The notes under the pieces were generated by a model that did no database searches, had not been told where the DNA came from, and saw only the letters and a list, made by a program, of their open reading frames with translations. This document shows, piece after piece, positions 53,007 to 60,737 of a stretch of DNA of 64,000 nt. The position numbers were made by a program, and so were the translations under genes. Origin of the DNA: Companilactobacillus suantsaicola (lineage in GTDB: Bacteria; Bacillota; Bacilli; Lactobacillales; Lactobacillaceae); NCBI RefSeq assembly GCF_004745525.1, contig NZ_RKLY01000011.1, positions 19,456 through 83,455 on the forward strand. Direction: 5' to 3'. Each line of letters opens with the position of its first letter. Positions within the stretch are counted from its first letter, which is position 1.

Positions 53007-53738
53007 TTAATAAGATTCAAACCCAACCAAAGAAAAATGATTAGGAATATATTTAGTTTCAGTACATTCAAATAAACTGCCCAAATCAGTATAAACGTAT
53101 TTCTTCAAAACACCGACACAGTTAGCTGCTTGTAAATCTAACAGATCAGATTCTTTTTGAGTAGCTGTTTCTACAGTCGCAACTGAACGAGCTGCTGCTA
53201 TTTTAAAGAGATTGTTATCACGAATATATTGATAAATTGAACCCTTGGCATCATCGGAACTCAAATCAGGCATATTTTCTTTTCGGAAATAACTCGTATC
53301 CAATGCCATAGCTTTACCATTGACCATACGCAGTCTTTCTACGTGATAAGCAATATCGCCTAAACTAAATGAAGTATGTTCTGACAAAATGCTATCGACT
53401 TCAACTTCTTCAAAAACTAATACCTTAGTAGCTAATTCACGAATTGATTTATTTTGGGGAAAACTCATCAAATCTTGAAAGCCAGATCTATTAGCTGCTG
53501 AAAAGACCATGCGATTGTCAGTAACCGGTTCTAAAACCACTACGCCACGGCCTTTAACGGTATAAACTAATCCCTCAGATTGTAATTTCTTCAAAGCTCG
53601 ACGAATTGTGTTTCTGGTCACACTAAAACGTTGTGACAGCTCCTCTTCACCAGGCAAAATTGTTTTTGGTGGATAAACTTCACTGTCAATCTCACCTTTT
53701 AATATATGGTAAATATCTGAATATAAGTTTTTTGGCAT
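53007..53738 (-). CDS. treR: TreR-like GntR-family repressor
   Basis: A 243-residue regulator. The N-terminal winged helix (KTILPGEEELSQRFSVTRNTIRRALKKLQSEGLVYTVKGRGVVVLE) and the C-terminal pattern ALDTSYFRKENMPDL...GSIYQYI...LFECTETKYIPNHFSLVGFESY follow B. subtilis TreR closely. It lies 52 bp after treC in the same direction, so both are co-transcribed. Expected inducer: trehalose-6-phosphate. Confidence 0.82.
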   Translation of the reverse strand: MPKNLYSDIYHILKGEIDSEVYPPKTILPGEEELSQRFSVTRNTIRRALKKLQSEGLVYTVKGRGVVVLEPVTDNRMVFSAANRSGFQDLMSFPQNKSIRELATKVLVFEEVEVDSILSEHTSFSLGDIAYHVERLRMVNGKAMALDTSYFRKENMPDLSSDDAKGSIYQYIRDNNLFKIAAARSVATVETATQKESDLLDLQAANCVGVLKKYVYTDLGSLFECTETKYIPNHFSLVGFESY

Positions 53739-53790
53739 AATTTCTCCTCACAATTGCATTTAGCAATAAACCTCAAAAATAAAAACCCCA

Positions 53791-55440
53791 TTATCTCTTT
53801 TCTAACATCAATGCTTCATATGGGCGCATAGTTACTGTTTCATCATCTAACTGCAATCCACCGTAGTTCCCCAAAACTAAGTCGAATCCAGCTGGAATAG
53901 TTCTTTTTTGTTCTTGAGCAGTAAAATTCGCCATAACTAAAATTTTACGCTTTTCATTAAATCTTTCATAGCTATAAACACTATTATCCTCAGGATTTAA
54001 TAATTTATAATCACCATCGATCAAGACTTCTTTGTGTTTTCGAATGAAAATCAATGCTCGATAAAAGTCAAAGACGTTGTCTTTCATTTTTAGAACTTTT
54101 TCAACTGAATAATCATCGTGATGAAGTGGTTTCAACCAAGGCTCACCAGTTGTGAAGCCGTAGTTTTTTGTCGAGTCCCATTGCATTGGCAACCGCGCAT
54201 TCTCGCGTGATTTCTGTTGCAGAATCTTGATGGCTAAAGCTTTGTCCACACCATTATTGATCAATTCATTGTAGGCGTTGATTGATTCGTGATCGTTGTA
54301 TTGCTTGATATCAGTGAAATAGGCGTTCTTCATCGCAATTTCATCACCTTGGTAAATGTAAGGCGTCCCCTTTAGTCCAAATTCGACCATCGCCAACAAC
54401 TTAGCTGACTGATTACGATATTTATCATCGTCGGTAAAACGAGAAATTGCCCGTGGTTGATCGTGGTTGTTCCAAAACAAGGCATTCCAGCCACCTTGTT
54501 GATCCATTTTGACTTGCCACTCACTCAAGATACTAGTCAAATCGGTCAGTTTGTAATGACCCAGCGTCCACTTTTTGCCGTTGGTATAATCGACTTTCAC
54601 ATGATGGAAAGTGAAAGCCATCGACAATTCTTGGCGCTTTGGATTAGTGTACTTAACCGCTTCAGAAATCGGTGTTGAAGAAAGTTCTCCAACCGTAATG
54701 AAATTATTTGGTCCAAAGACTTTTTCATACATTTCATGAATGTATTCGTGTACGTGAGGACCATTGGTATAGAAGTTACGGCCATCATCGAGTGGTGTCT
54801 TGAAGGTATCGTTTGGCATCTCTTTAGTCTTGGAAATGTTGTTGATGACATCCAGTCTAAAGCCGTCAATTCCCCGTTTAGCCCAGAATTGTAACATCGT
54901 AAAAATTTCTTTGCGTAATTCTTCATTCCGCCAATTCAAGTCAGGCATCGTTACATCATATAGATGTAAATAATATTGGTCTAACTCTGGAACATATTTC
55001 CAAGCACTACCACTGAATTTTGAGACCCAATTGTTAGGTTCATGGCCATCAAGTGGATCACGCCAAATATAAAAATCGTGATAGGGATTATTCTTTGACT
55101 TCAAGGCTTCTTTAAACCAAGGGTTTTGATCAGAGGTGTGGTTTAAAACCATATCCATAATGATTTTAATGTCGCGCTTATGAGCTTCTTTCAAAAGGTG
55201 CTCAAAATCAGCCATCGTTCCAAATACCGGGTCGATTTGGTAATAGTCCGCAATATCGTAACCATTGTCATTACCGGGTGAAACGTACATCGGCGTCAAC
55301 CAAACTAGTCCAATCCCCAGTTTTTGCAAGTAATCTAGCCGTGAAATGATACCGTTGATATCACCGATACCGTCCCCGTTAGAATCTTGAAAACTGCGTG
55401 GATAAATTTGATACACAGTTTCTTTTTGCCATTCCTTCAT
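53791..55440 (-). CDS. treC: GH13 trehalose-6-phosphate hydrolase or oligo-1,6-glucosidase
   Basis: A 549-residue alpha-glucosidase. Catalytic Asp197 lies in GFRLDVIN, Glu253 in VGELSS and Asp328 in WNNHDQPR. The stretches IYQGDEIAMKNAYFTDIKQYND and SRENARLPMQWD are shared by TreC and oligo-1,6-glucosidase. I prefer TreC because of the WNNHDQPR form and the TreR-like gene behind it. No trehalose PTS gene lies in the window. Start ATG behind GAGGAGTATTTGTAA. Confidence 0.85.
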   Translation of the reverse strand: MKEWQKETVYQIYPRSFQDSNGDGIGDINGIISRLDYLQKLGIGLVWLTPMYVSPGNDNGYDIADYYQIDPVFGTMADFEHLLKEAHKRDIKIIMDMVLNHTSDQNPWFKEALKSKNNPYHDFYIWRDPLDGHEPNNWVSKFSGSAWKYVPELDQYYLHLYDVTMPDLNWRNEELRKEIFTMLQFWAKRGIDGFRLDVINNISKTKEMPNDTFKTPLDDGRNFYTNGPHVHEYIHEMYEKVFGPNNFITVGELSSTPISEAVKYTNPKRQELSMAFTFHHVKVDYTNGKKWTLGHYKLTDLTSILSEWQVKMDQQGGWNALFWNNHDQPRAISRFTDDDKYRNQSAKLLAMVEFGLKGTPYIYQGDEIAMKNAYFTDIKQYNDHESINAYNELINNGVDKALAIKILQQKSRENARLPMQWDSTKNYGFTTGEPWLKPLHHDDYSVEKVLKMKDNVFDFYRALIFIRKHKEVLIDGDYKLLNPEDNSVYSYERFNEKRKILVMANFTAQEQKRTIPAGFDLVLGNYGGLQLDDETVTMRPYEALMLEKR

Positions 55441-55486
55441 TTACAAATACTCCTCAATCTTTGATAAATCCTCACTTAACGACGCA

Positions 55487-55529
55487 ATCTTATAATATGT
55501 TTATACATCTGTCAATGTGGTTATAACCA
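55487..55529 (-). promoter_or_regulatory. treC promoter with GntR-type palindrome
   Basis: Minus strand -35 TTGACA (55510-55515), 17-bp spacer, -10 TAAGAT (55487-55492). Perfect dyad TGGTTATAACCA (55518-55529) touches the -35 from upstream and is a likely TreR site. An additional GTATAAACAT dyad lies in the spacer. Confidence 0.6.
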
Positions 55530-55634
55530 TACAGATTTCTCAAATTAGTCACATTTAGCTATTATATAAAGATTCCTTGAACTAGTCCATTTTCAGAAAT
55601 AAATAACTATAAGTGTAGATTCTTACTGTTTTAA

Positions 55635-56048
55635 GGGTGGGTGAAGTATGCCGTCCTCCATAGCAAAGCCGATTTTGGCGGCAACGTGCTGGGCACAACT
55701 TTGAGCTTTTGCAAAGTGCGCAAAATCTCAAAGCTTGGCCTTATTCTAAGCGCTAAGAATAATTTCACATCTGAGCCAAATCGGCTTTGCTATTCCGGAC
55801 TAAATAATGGTTCTATGATTTATTTGCTTTCCGTTCATTTAGGAATACTAATCCTATTCATATACAGTGTTTAATATTCTTATTGTCGAGTTACTTTTCC
55901 TATTTATATACGGAGTTTAATATTCTTATTGTCGAGTTACTTTTCCTATTTAGAATCCACCGGATAACTGCAAATAACTGAAATTCAGCCGCAAAGTTTC
56001 TCTTGACATTTTCAGTACCAGGCAGAAGATGGCATCCAACCACCTCCC
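55635..56048 (+). repeat. Family 1 element, decayed copy C5
   Basis: The left module (55635-55810) is intact with P1 AGCAAAGCCGATTT / AAATCGGCTTTGCT. The right module is only its ends (CAAATAACTGAAATTCAG, then AGAAGATGGCATCCAACC), so most of it is deleted. The spacer holds a 48-bp tandem duplication (about 55859-55906 and 55907-55954, TTTAATATTCTTATTGTCGA twice). Still has the outer tips GGGTGGGTGAAGTATGCC and GGCATCCAACCACC. Confidence 0.8.
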
Positions 56049-56199
56049 TTTATAAAGAACTAAGTTTTATAAAAAATCACCATATAATCATTAATTTTTA
56101 GGACAAAATATTGATACTATTTTCGAATAAAAATGATTTACTTTCGTAAAAAAATAGTTTATTATTCTAATTCTAGTTTAGATAATGGAGAATATGAGG

Positions 56200-56742
56200 A
56201 TGCGTCAAATTACTACTGATAGGCTAATCATTCGTCCGATTAGTCAAGGGGATTACGACGAGCTAGAGTCAATTATTTTGGACCCAAAAATCGTAAAATA
56301 TATGAGATATCGTGACGTCAAGACTCCCTCAAACTTTAAGAAACTTTTTAAAGATCATTTTCTAAAAGAATTTGGTTACACCTTTGGAATTGAAGATAAA
56401 GTCACTCATCAATTGATTGGCTTTTACGAATTCCATCCCGAAAATGGTGTCGGAATTCTTTCTTATGCTCTGAGTCAAAGTGCCTGGGGACATGGTTACG
56501 TTGCCGAAGCCGGCAGTGCCATGATGGACTACGGATTCAGCTTTTTGAACTTTGATACCATCGAAGCACATTTTGCCCACTTGAATCCCCGCTCTGGCCG
56601 AGTGATGGAAAAGATGGGCATGCATGATTTAGGCGTGGTTGAGACGAGAATCTCGCCTGATAATGGTGAAGAAATTTTTATTATGGGTTATGCACTTGAT
56701 CGGGACGAGTGGAACTTACAGAGCGTGGAGCAAGCCGGGTAG
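56200..56742 (+). CDS. GNAT acetyltransferase (RimJ/RimL type), C-terminus extended into repeat
   Basis: About 180 residues. TDRLIIRPISQGDYDELESII opens the fold, and QSAWGHGYVAEAGSAMMDYGFSFL carries the acetyl-CoA loop (Q/RxxGxG/A as WGHGYVA). NPRSGRVMEKMGMHDLGV is the RimJ/L end. The last seven codons, QSVEQAG, come from the family 2 repeat: a CAG stands where other copies have the gene's stop codon TAG. ATG 56200 and an in-frame ATG 56185 are both possible. Acceptor unknown. Confidence 0.85.
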   Translation: MRQITTDRLIIRPISQGDYDELESIILDPKIVKYMRYRDVKTPSNFKKLFKDHFLKEFGYTFGIEDKVTHQLIGFYEFHPENGVGILSYALSQSAWGHGYVAEAGSAMMDYGFSFLNFDTIEAHFAHLNPRSGRVMEKMGMHDLGVVETRISPDNGEEIFIMGYALDRDEWNLQSVEQAG

Positions 56743-56901
56743 GCAGAGCGTGGAACAGGGGCGGTCAGCTCCCGGAGGATAACGTAATTTCACGAATTGC
56801 CCGTTGAACTTTACGGGCGATTTGGGAAATTTTGCTATCTCGGAGGGAGTTGCCCCTGTGGAACGCGTTTACGTTCAAACTAAGGAAGTATGGTTATTAA
56901 C
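56720..56901 (+). repeat. Family 2 3'-UTR element R3 (type I remnant + type II)
   Basis: A 25-bp remnant AGAGCGTGGAGCAAGCCGGG is followed by a full type II unit (56745-56875) nearly identical to that at 52795: CAGCTCCCGGAGGATAACGT ... GGAGGGAGTTGCCCC ... GGAACGCGTTT. The ending GTATGGTTATTAAC matches R2's tail. The terminator at 56921 follows. Confidence 0.85.
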
Positions 56902-56920
56902 AATAGACATCACACAATAT

Positions 56921-56963
56921 AAAAAGAGGAATCTTCTCAATATACAGAAGGTTCCTCTTTTTT
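56921..56963. terminator. Bidirectional terminator between R3 and R4
   Basis: AAAAGAGGAATCTTCT / AGAAGGTTCCTCTTTT stem with A and T tails, placed between two family 2 elements from converging genes. Confidence 0.93.
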
Positions 56964-56986
56964 GATACCAAATTTCTTTTATTTTA

Positions 56987-57138
56987 TAACCATGGTTCTA
57001 TGCGATATAGTCAAAACGCGTTCCAGCCAACAGGAGTCAACATATAGCTACGCTTCCCAAATCGCCCGCAAGTGCGGCGGGCAATTCGTGAAGCTAGGCT
57101 ATCTGCTGACTCCTGACCGTTGGCTTCCACGCTCTAAA
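56987..57138 (-). repeat. Family 2 3'-UTR element R4 (type I)
   Basis: Read on the minus strand: TAGAGCGTGG (TAG is the synthetase stop), arms CAGGAGTCAGCA / TGTTGACTCCTG in place of GGACTTGGG / CCCAAGTCC, the conserved GATAGCCTAGCTTCACGAATT and GCCCGCCGC / GCGGGCG hairpin, GGAACGCGTTTTGACTATATCGC tail with AACCATGG. Single type I unit. Confidence 0.85.
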
Positions 57139-57817
57139 CTAAACGTCGATGAATCTCTTGCATGCCTCTTTCAATATTTTCCAATTCATCCGAATAATCT
57201 CTCAATTGTTCACCATACTTATCGACTAGATTCTCATCGGTATTGGTTTTATATCTCAATTTATGTTCCAAACTGGCCCACATATCCATCCCCACGGTGC
57301 GAATTTGTATTTCTACCGGGACATCAATTGGCCCTTTGGATTGAAATACTGGCACCTTTACTGCAATATGAAGACTGCGGTAGCCACTTTCTTTGGGATG
57401 CTTCAAGTAATCTTTTCTTCTTAATAGCGTGACGTCTGTTTGGCTCGTTAACATCTTTTCAATTTTATAAATATCATCAATGTAATTCGTTACTACTCTA
57501 ATGCCGGCTACGTCGTGGATGTTCTTCTCAATGCTTTCCACGGTCAGGTCATAGCCTTTTCTCTGTGCTTTGCCAATCAAACTCTGAATCTTTTTCATAC
57601 GTGATTCCATATGATGGATTGGATTGTAATCATAGTTGACTTGAAATTCAGCGTCCAAATTTTCTAATTTCGTGCTGATTTCCCTTTGTCCTGACTGATA
57701 AAGTTGGTACATCTTAATCAATTTTGGCAATTCCGCCACGTCGGGACGTTTATCGACCTCATTCAATTGAGTCTCGAGTTCTCTCAAATTAATAACGCCT
57801 GATCTCTCTAATATCAT
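57134..57817 (-). CDS. Small alarmone synthetase (RelP/RelQ-type GTP pyrophosphokinase)
   Basis: About 227 residues. Single RelA_SpoT synthetase domain: IHDVAGIRVVTNYIDD (about 96-112), RRKDYLKHPKESGYRSLHIAV and PVEIQIRTVGMDMWASLEHKLRYKT are the substrate-binding and magnesium motifs. A helical N-terminus precedes it and no hydrolase or TGS domain exists. It makes (p)ppGpp as a stress signal. ATG 57817 is favoured (GGATGGAAAA before it); ATG 57853 would lack a ribosome site. The stop is shared with R4. Confidence 0.92.
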   Translation of the reverse strand: MILERSGVINLRELETQLNEVDKRPDVAELPKLIKMYQLYQSGQREISTKLENLDAEFQVNYDYNPIHHMESRMKKIQSLIGKAQRKGYDLTVESIEKNIHDVAGIRVVTNYIDDIYKIEKMLTSQTDVTLLRRKDYLKHPKESGYRSLHIAVKVPVFQSKGPIDVPVEIQIRTVGMDMWASLEHKLRYKTNTDENLVDKYGEQLRDYSDELENIERGMQEIHRRLV

Positions 57818-57903
57818 TTTTCCATCCTTCAATTTTTTTATAAAAAAAAGCAACCAGATTAGTGGCTGCTTATATTCTATACTTATTAGATGCTACTTCC
57901 AAT

Positions 57904-59322
57904 CTACTTTGAGGTAGCTTTTTTATGCCAAAAGTAGATTCCTGCTAGTAAAATAATACTAATCACGCATGACAATCCGAAGGTAAAGTGCATCCCATCA
58001 ATGAATAATTGCGGGTCACTTGCTAAATAAGATTTAACTCGAGTTCCTTTAATCAAAGACATCGAGCCAAACAAAAGAGTCGTTGACATCGCCGAACCGA
58101 CGACCATCCCAACAGTTCTAGCGAGTGAGTACACACTACCGGCAGAACCGTAATCTTTTTCGGCAACATTGCTCATAACTAAAACGTTATTTGGTGAGTG
58201 GAACAAGCCATTACCAAGTCCCGCCATGGCTGCTCCGAAAGCAAAAATCAAAACAGTATTGTTTAAACCGCTCAAAACGTAGAAGATTTGGCCAAAACTG
58301 ATGATAGCTAAACCAACTAAGGTGATTTTAAACGGATCGTGTTTATCGGCTAAACTTCCCGAAATTGGAGCCACAAATAGCTGTACAACTGGGAATATCA
58401 ATAAGAAGAACCCACTGAACAAGGGGCTGAATTCCCGGGCATTTTGGAGATAAAACGGTGCTATAACATCGAAGAAGAAATCGACGATAAAGACTAAGAA
58501 ACAAGCCAATAATTGGACTGAAAACCACTTATTCTTGAACAATGAAACCGGCAGAATCGGTTCATTTTGCTTAGTCTCATAACGATACAATAACGCCATT
58601 AAAATTAAACCGATCAACGTTAAACTGATGATTCGCCAATCACTCCACCCTAATTGTTGACTCAACAAAATACCAATGAATAAACTAGTGAATCCGACGA
58701 TCAACAAGAGTGATCCCCATAAATCAAAACTAGCGCTAGGATATTTTTTGTCCAAATCACTAGGCAAATACTTAAATAACAAAAATGCTGCAATAAAACC
58801 AATTGGTACGTTCAACCAGAAAATGATGTGCCAAGGGAAGAAATTCAACAAAATCCCTCCGATACTAGGTCCGATGATACCTCCGAGTGACACGAATGAA
58901 CCCATCCAACCTAAGGCCTGACCGCGACGATCATCTGGAAATACTTCAACAATGATGCCGTTAGAAGTTGCCATCGTCATCGCCGCTCCCAAGGCTTGCA
59001 AGCTTCTAGCCAAAATCAATGTCAACCAACTGACTGACAAAGCACATAAAGCCGAACTAACAACGAATAGAATCGTTCCCCATTTGAAAAATTTGATTTT
59101 TCCATATTTATCACCGAGTTTTCCAAAGATCATTAAGGTCGTACTCATCACGATCAAATACAGTGTTACAACCCAATTGATCAAACTCATATTGGTGTGT
59201 AATGCCTTACTCAAGACTGGCAGTGCCACGGTGACAATGCTACTATCAAGGGTAGACATAAAAATAACGATGCCCACACCAATCAGGATCATCGTCAGGT
59301 TTTTACTCTTAATTGATTCCAT
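57904..59322 (-). CDS. DHA2-family 14-helix MFS drug exporter
   Basis: A 472-residue exporter. IVIFMSTLDSSIVTVALPVLSKALH opens helix 1 with the D-S-S-I motif D1 of DHA2 pumps. GKLGDKYGKIKFFKWG is motif A, and LGGIIGPSIGGILLNFFPW is motif C. Related to QacA/EmrB-type pumps; substrate unknown. It is divergent from a PadR gene that probably represses it. Confidence 0.9.
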   Translation of the reverse strand: MESIKSKNLTMILIGVGIVIFMSTLDSSIVTVALPVLSKALHTNMSLINWVVTLYLIVMSTTLMIFGKLGDKYGKIKFFKWGTILFVVSSALCALSVSWLTLILARSLQALGAAMTMATSNGIIVEVFPDDRRGQALGWMGSFVSLGGIIGPSIGGILLNFFPWHIIFWLNVPIGFIAAFLLFKYLPSDLDKKYPSASFDLWGSLLLIVGFTSLFIGILLSQQLGWSDWRIISLTLIGLILMALLYRYETKQNEPILPVSLFKNKWFSVQLLACFLVFIVDFFFDVIAPFYLQNAREFSPLFSGFFLLIFPVVQLFVAPISGSLADKHDPFKITLVGLAIISFGQIFYVLSGLNNTVLIFAFGAAMAGLGNGLFHSPNNVLVMSNVAEKDYGSAGSVYSLARTVGMVVGSAMSTTLLFGSMSLIKGTRVKSYLASDPQLFIDGMHFTFGLSCVISIILLAGIYFWHKKATSK

Positions 59323-59335
59323 AATTATCCTCTAT

Positions 59336-59357
59336 ACTATATATTAATATATATAGT
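59336..59357. promoter_or_regulatory. Palindrome between MFS and PadR genes
   Basis: Near-perfect AT dyad, TATATATTAATATATA at the core within ACTATATATT...ATATAGT, in the 69-bp divergent promoter region. Likely PadR operator controlling both genes. Confidence 0.55.
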
Positions 59358-59391
59358 TTAATACACATCAAAAATTTGTAAAGGAGTTCTC

Positions 59392-59916
59392 ATGGCACGT
59401 TCAAACACGCTCCAATATATGATTCTCGGACTATTAACTCGACAAGATATGACCGGTTACGATATCAAGCAAACCTTTGACAAAGAGAAAGCCGAATTCT
59501 GGACTGCCCCTTTCAGTCAAATTTATCCAGAACTAAATCGACTTTTGAAAAAGGATTTAATTCAATTACTTCCAACTATCCAAGAAAGCCGCAAAAAAAC
59601 CTACCAATTAACTACTACTGGTAGGTCTATTTTTAATGAATGGATCAAACAACCATTATCTCCTGAAATCACGACGTTAGACAATGATAATTTTGTTTTG
59701 AGACTACATTTTTTGGGTAAAGAGCATGCGGATATTTTGCAAAAATTGTTGAAGAAACGTCAACAAACGCTAAAAGTAGAAATTGCACAACTGGAATTGG
59801 AACTAGCCGAAGTAGTTTCTCATCCCGAACAATACGGACGTGAATTGATTATTAGAAAAGAATTAGCTAACAAAAAGTCAGATCTCAAATTGTGGAAAAA
59901 AGAACTTTTAAAGTAA
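59392..59916 (+). CDS. PadR-family regulator (long type)
   Basis: A 174-residue PadR protein of the class with a C-terminal Vir-like helical domain. YMILGLLTRQDMTGYDIKQTFDKEKAEFWTAPFSQIYPELNRLLKKDLIQLLP is the winged helix; LKVEIAQLELELAEVVSHPEQYGRELIIRKEL is the dimer helix. Probably represses the divergent exporter and itself. Start ATG behind GGAGTTCTC. Confidence 0.9.
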   Translation: MARSNTLQYMILGLLTRQDMTGYDIKQTFDKEKAEFWTAPFSQIYPELNRLLKKDLIQLLPTIQESRKKTYQLTTTGRSIFNEWIKQPLSPEITTLDNDNFVLRLHFLGKEHADILQKLLKKRQQTLKVEIAQLELELAEVVSHPEQYGRELIIRKELANKKSDLKLWKKELLK

Positions 59917-59954
59917 ATAGTATCCAGTCTGTAGTTTAGATAGAACAAAACTTA

Positions 59955-60000
59955 CGAAAAAGAGGCAGCTGCTCCGTGATCAGAGTGGTTGCCCATTTTT
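59955..60000 (+). terminator. Terminator after padR
   Basis: GGCAGCTGCTC / GAGTGGTTGCC stem (two mispairs) followed by ATTTTTTATT. Confidence 0.65.
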
Positions 60001-60015
60001 TATTCAGCATACTAA

Positions 60016-60549
60016 TCAAAGCATCTTGTCTCGTTCAGACTGGATATTGTCCGCAAATAAAATTGAAACTATTATCTTGGTCAACTCCTCTGGTGACTCT
60101 TTCATCCCGGTTTTGACCCACTGCTTCATAATTCCCTGAATACCTAGCATAATATACGTCGCTTGATAGGCATCAGCTGCAGTTTTGGGAGTTGGGTGTG
60201 GGTGATCGAGAAATAATCTATCCAACAATTTCGTTTTGCGCTCGACGAAGACTAAATTACTCAACTGGGGATTCTTATAAAATTCGCTCAAGACGATGGT
60301 TAAACCTTCCATCATGGAAGTGTCCTTAGGAAAGCTCAATTCATCTAGAAAATCACGTTCGATTTGGTCGACACATTTATAAACATCATCAAAATATCGA
60401 TAAAAAGTCGTTCGATTGATGTCCGCTTCTGAACACACTTCAGTGACCGTTATCGTGTCGATCGTTTTGGTTTGTAAAAGGGATAAAACTGTCTCTTTTA
60501 TCAGATTTTTGGTATATTGAGCTCGACGATTGTTTCTTGTTCCTACCAT
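60016..60549 (-). CDS. TetR-family regulator divergent from an ABC transporter
   Basis: About 177 residues. The helix-turn-helix is TIDTITVTEVCSEADINRTTFYRYFDDVYKCVDQI; the rest is a short helical ligand domain. The start is ATG 60549, behind AGGAG; an upstream in-frame ATG would span that site. Divergent from the MacB-like transporter, so probably its repressor. The region between has repeated TGTTGCAA words. Confidence 0.88.
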   Translation of the reverse strand: MVGTRNNRRAQYTKNLIKETVLSLLQTKTIDTITVTEVCSEADINRTTFYRYFDDVYKCVDQIERDFLDELSFPKDTSMMEGLTIVLSEFYKNPQLSNLVFVERKTKLLDRLFLDHPHPTPKTAADAYQATYIMLGIQGIMKQWVKTGMKESPEELTKIIVSILFADNIQSERDKML

Positions 60550-60573
60550 CTTTTTTCTCCTAAAAAACAACAC

Positions 60574-60737
60574 CTTTGTGATATTTGTTTAATTAAAAAC
60601 ACTTTGTTGCAAATTGACGGTTGAAAAAAGTTTGCAAAGTTTTTATTATATGAAACATAGTGTTGCAATAATGACAGTGTAACAAATTATTTATTGAATA
60701 ACATTACAAAATTTAAAATTAGAGAGAGAGTTAATTA
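60574..60737. promoter_or_regulatory. Divergent promoter region with TGTTGCAA repeats
   Basis: ACACTTTGTTGCAAATTGAC (60599-60618) and AGTGTTGCAATAATGACAGT (about 60658-60677), followed by GTGTAACA, share TGTTGCAA and ACAGTGTAACA-like half-sites. They probably form TetR operators between the two genes. Confidence 0.4.
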
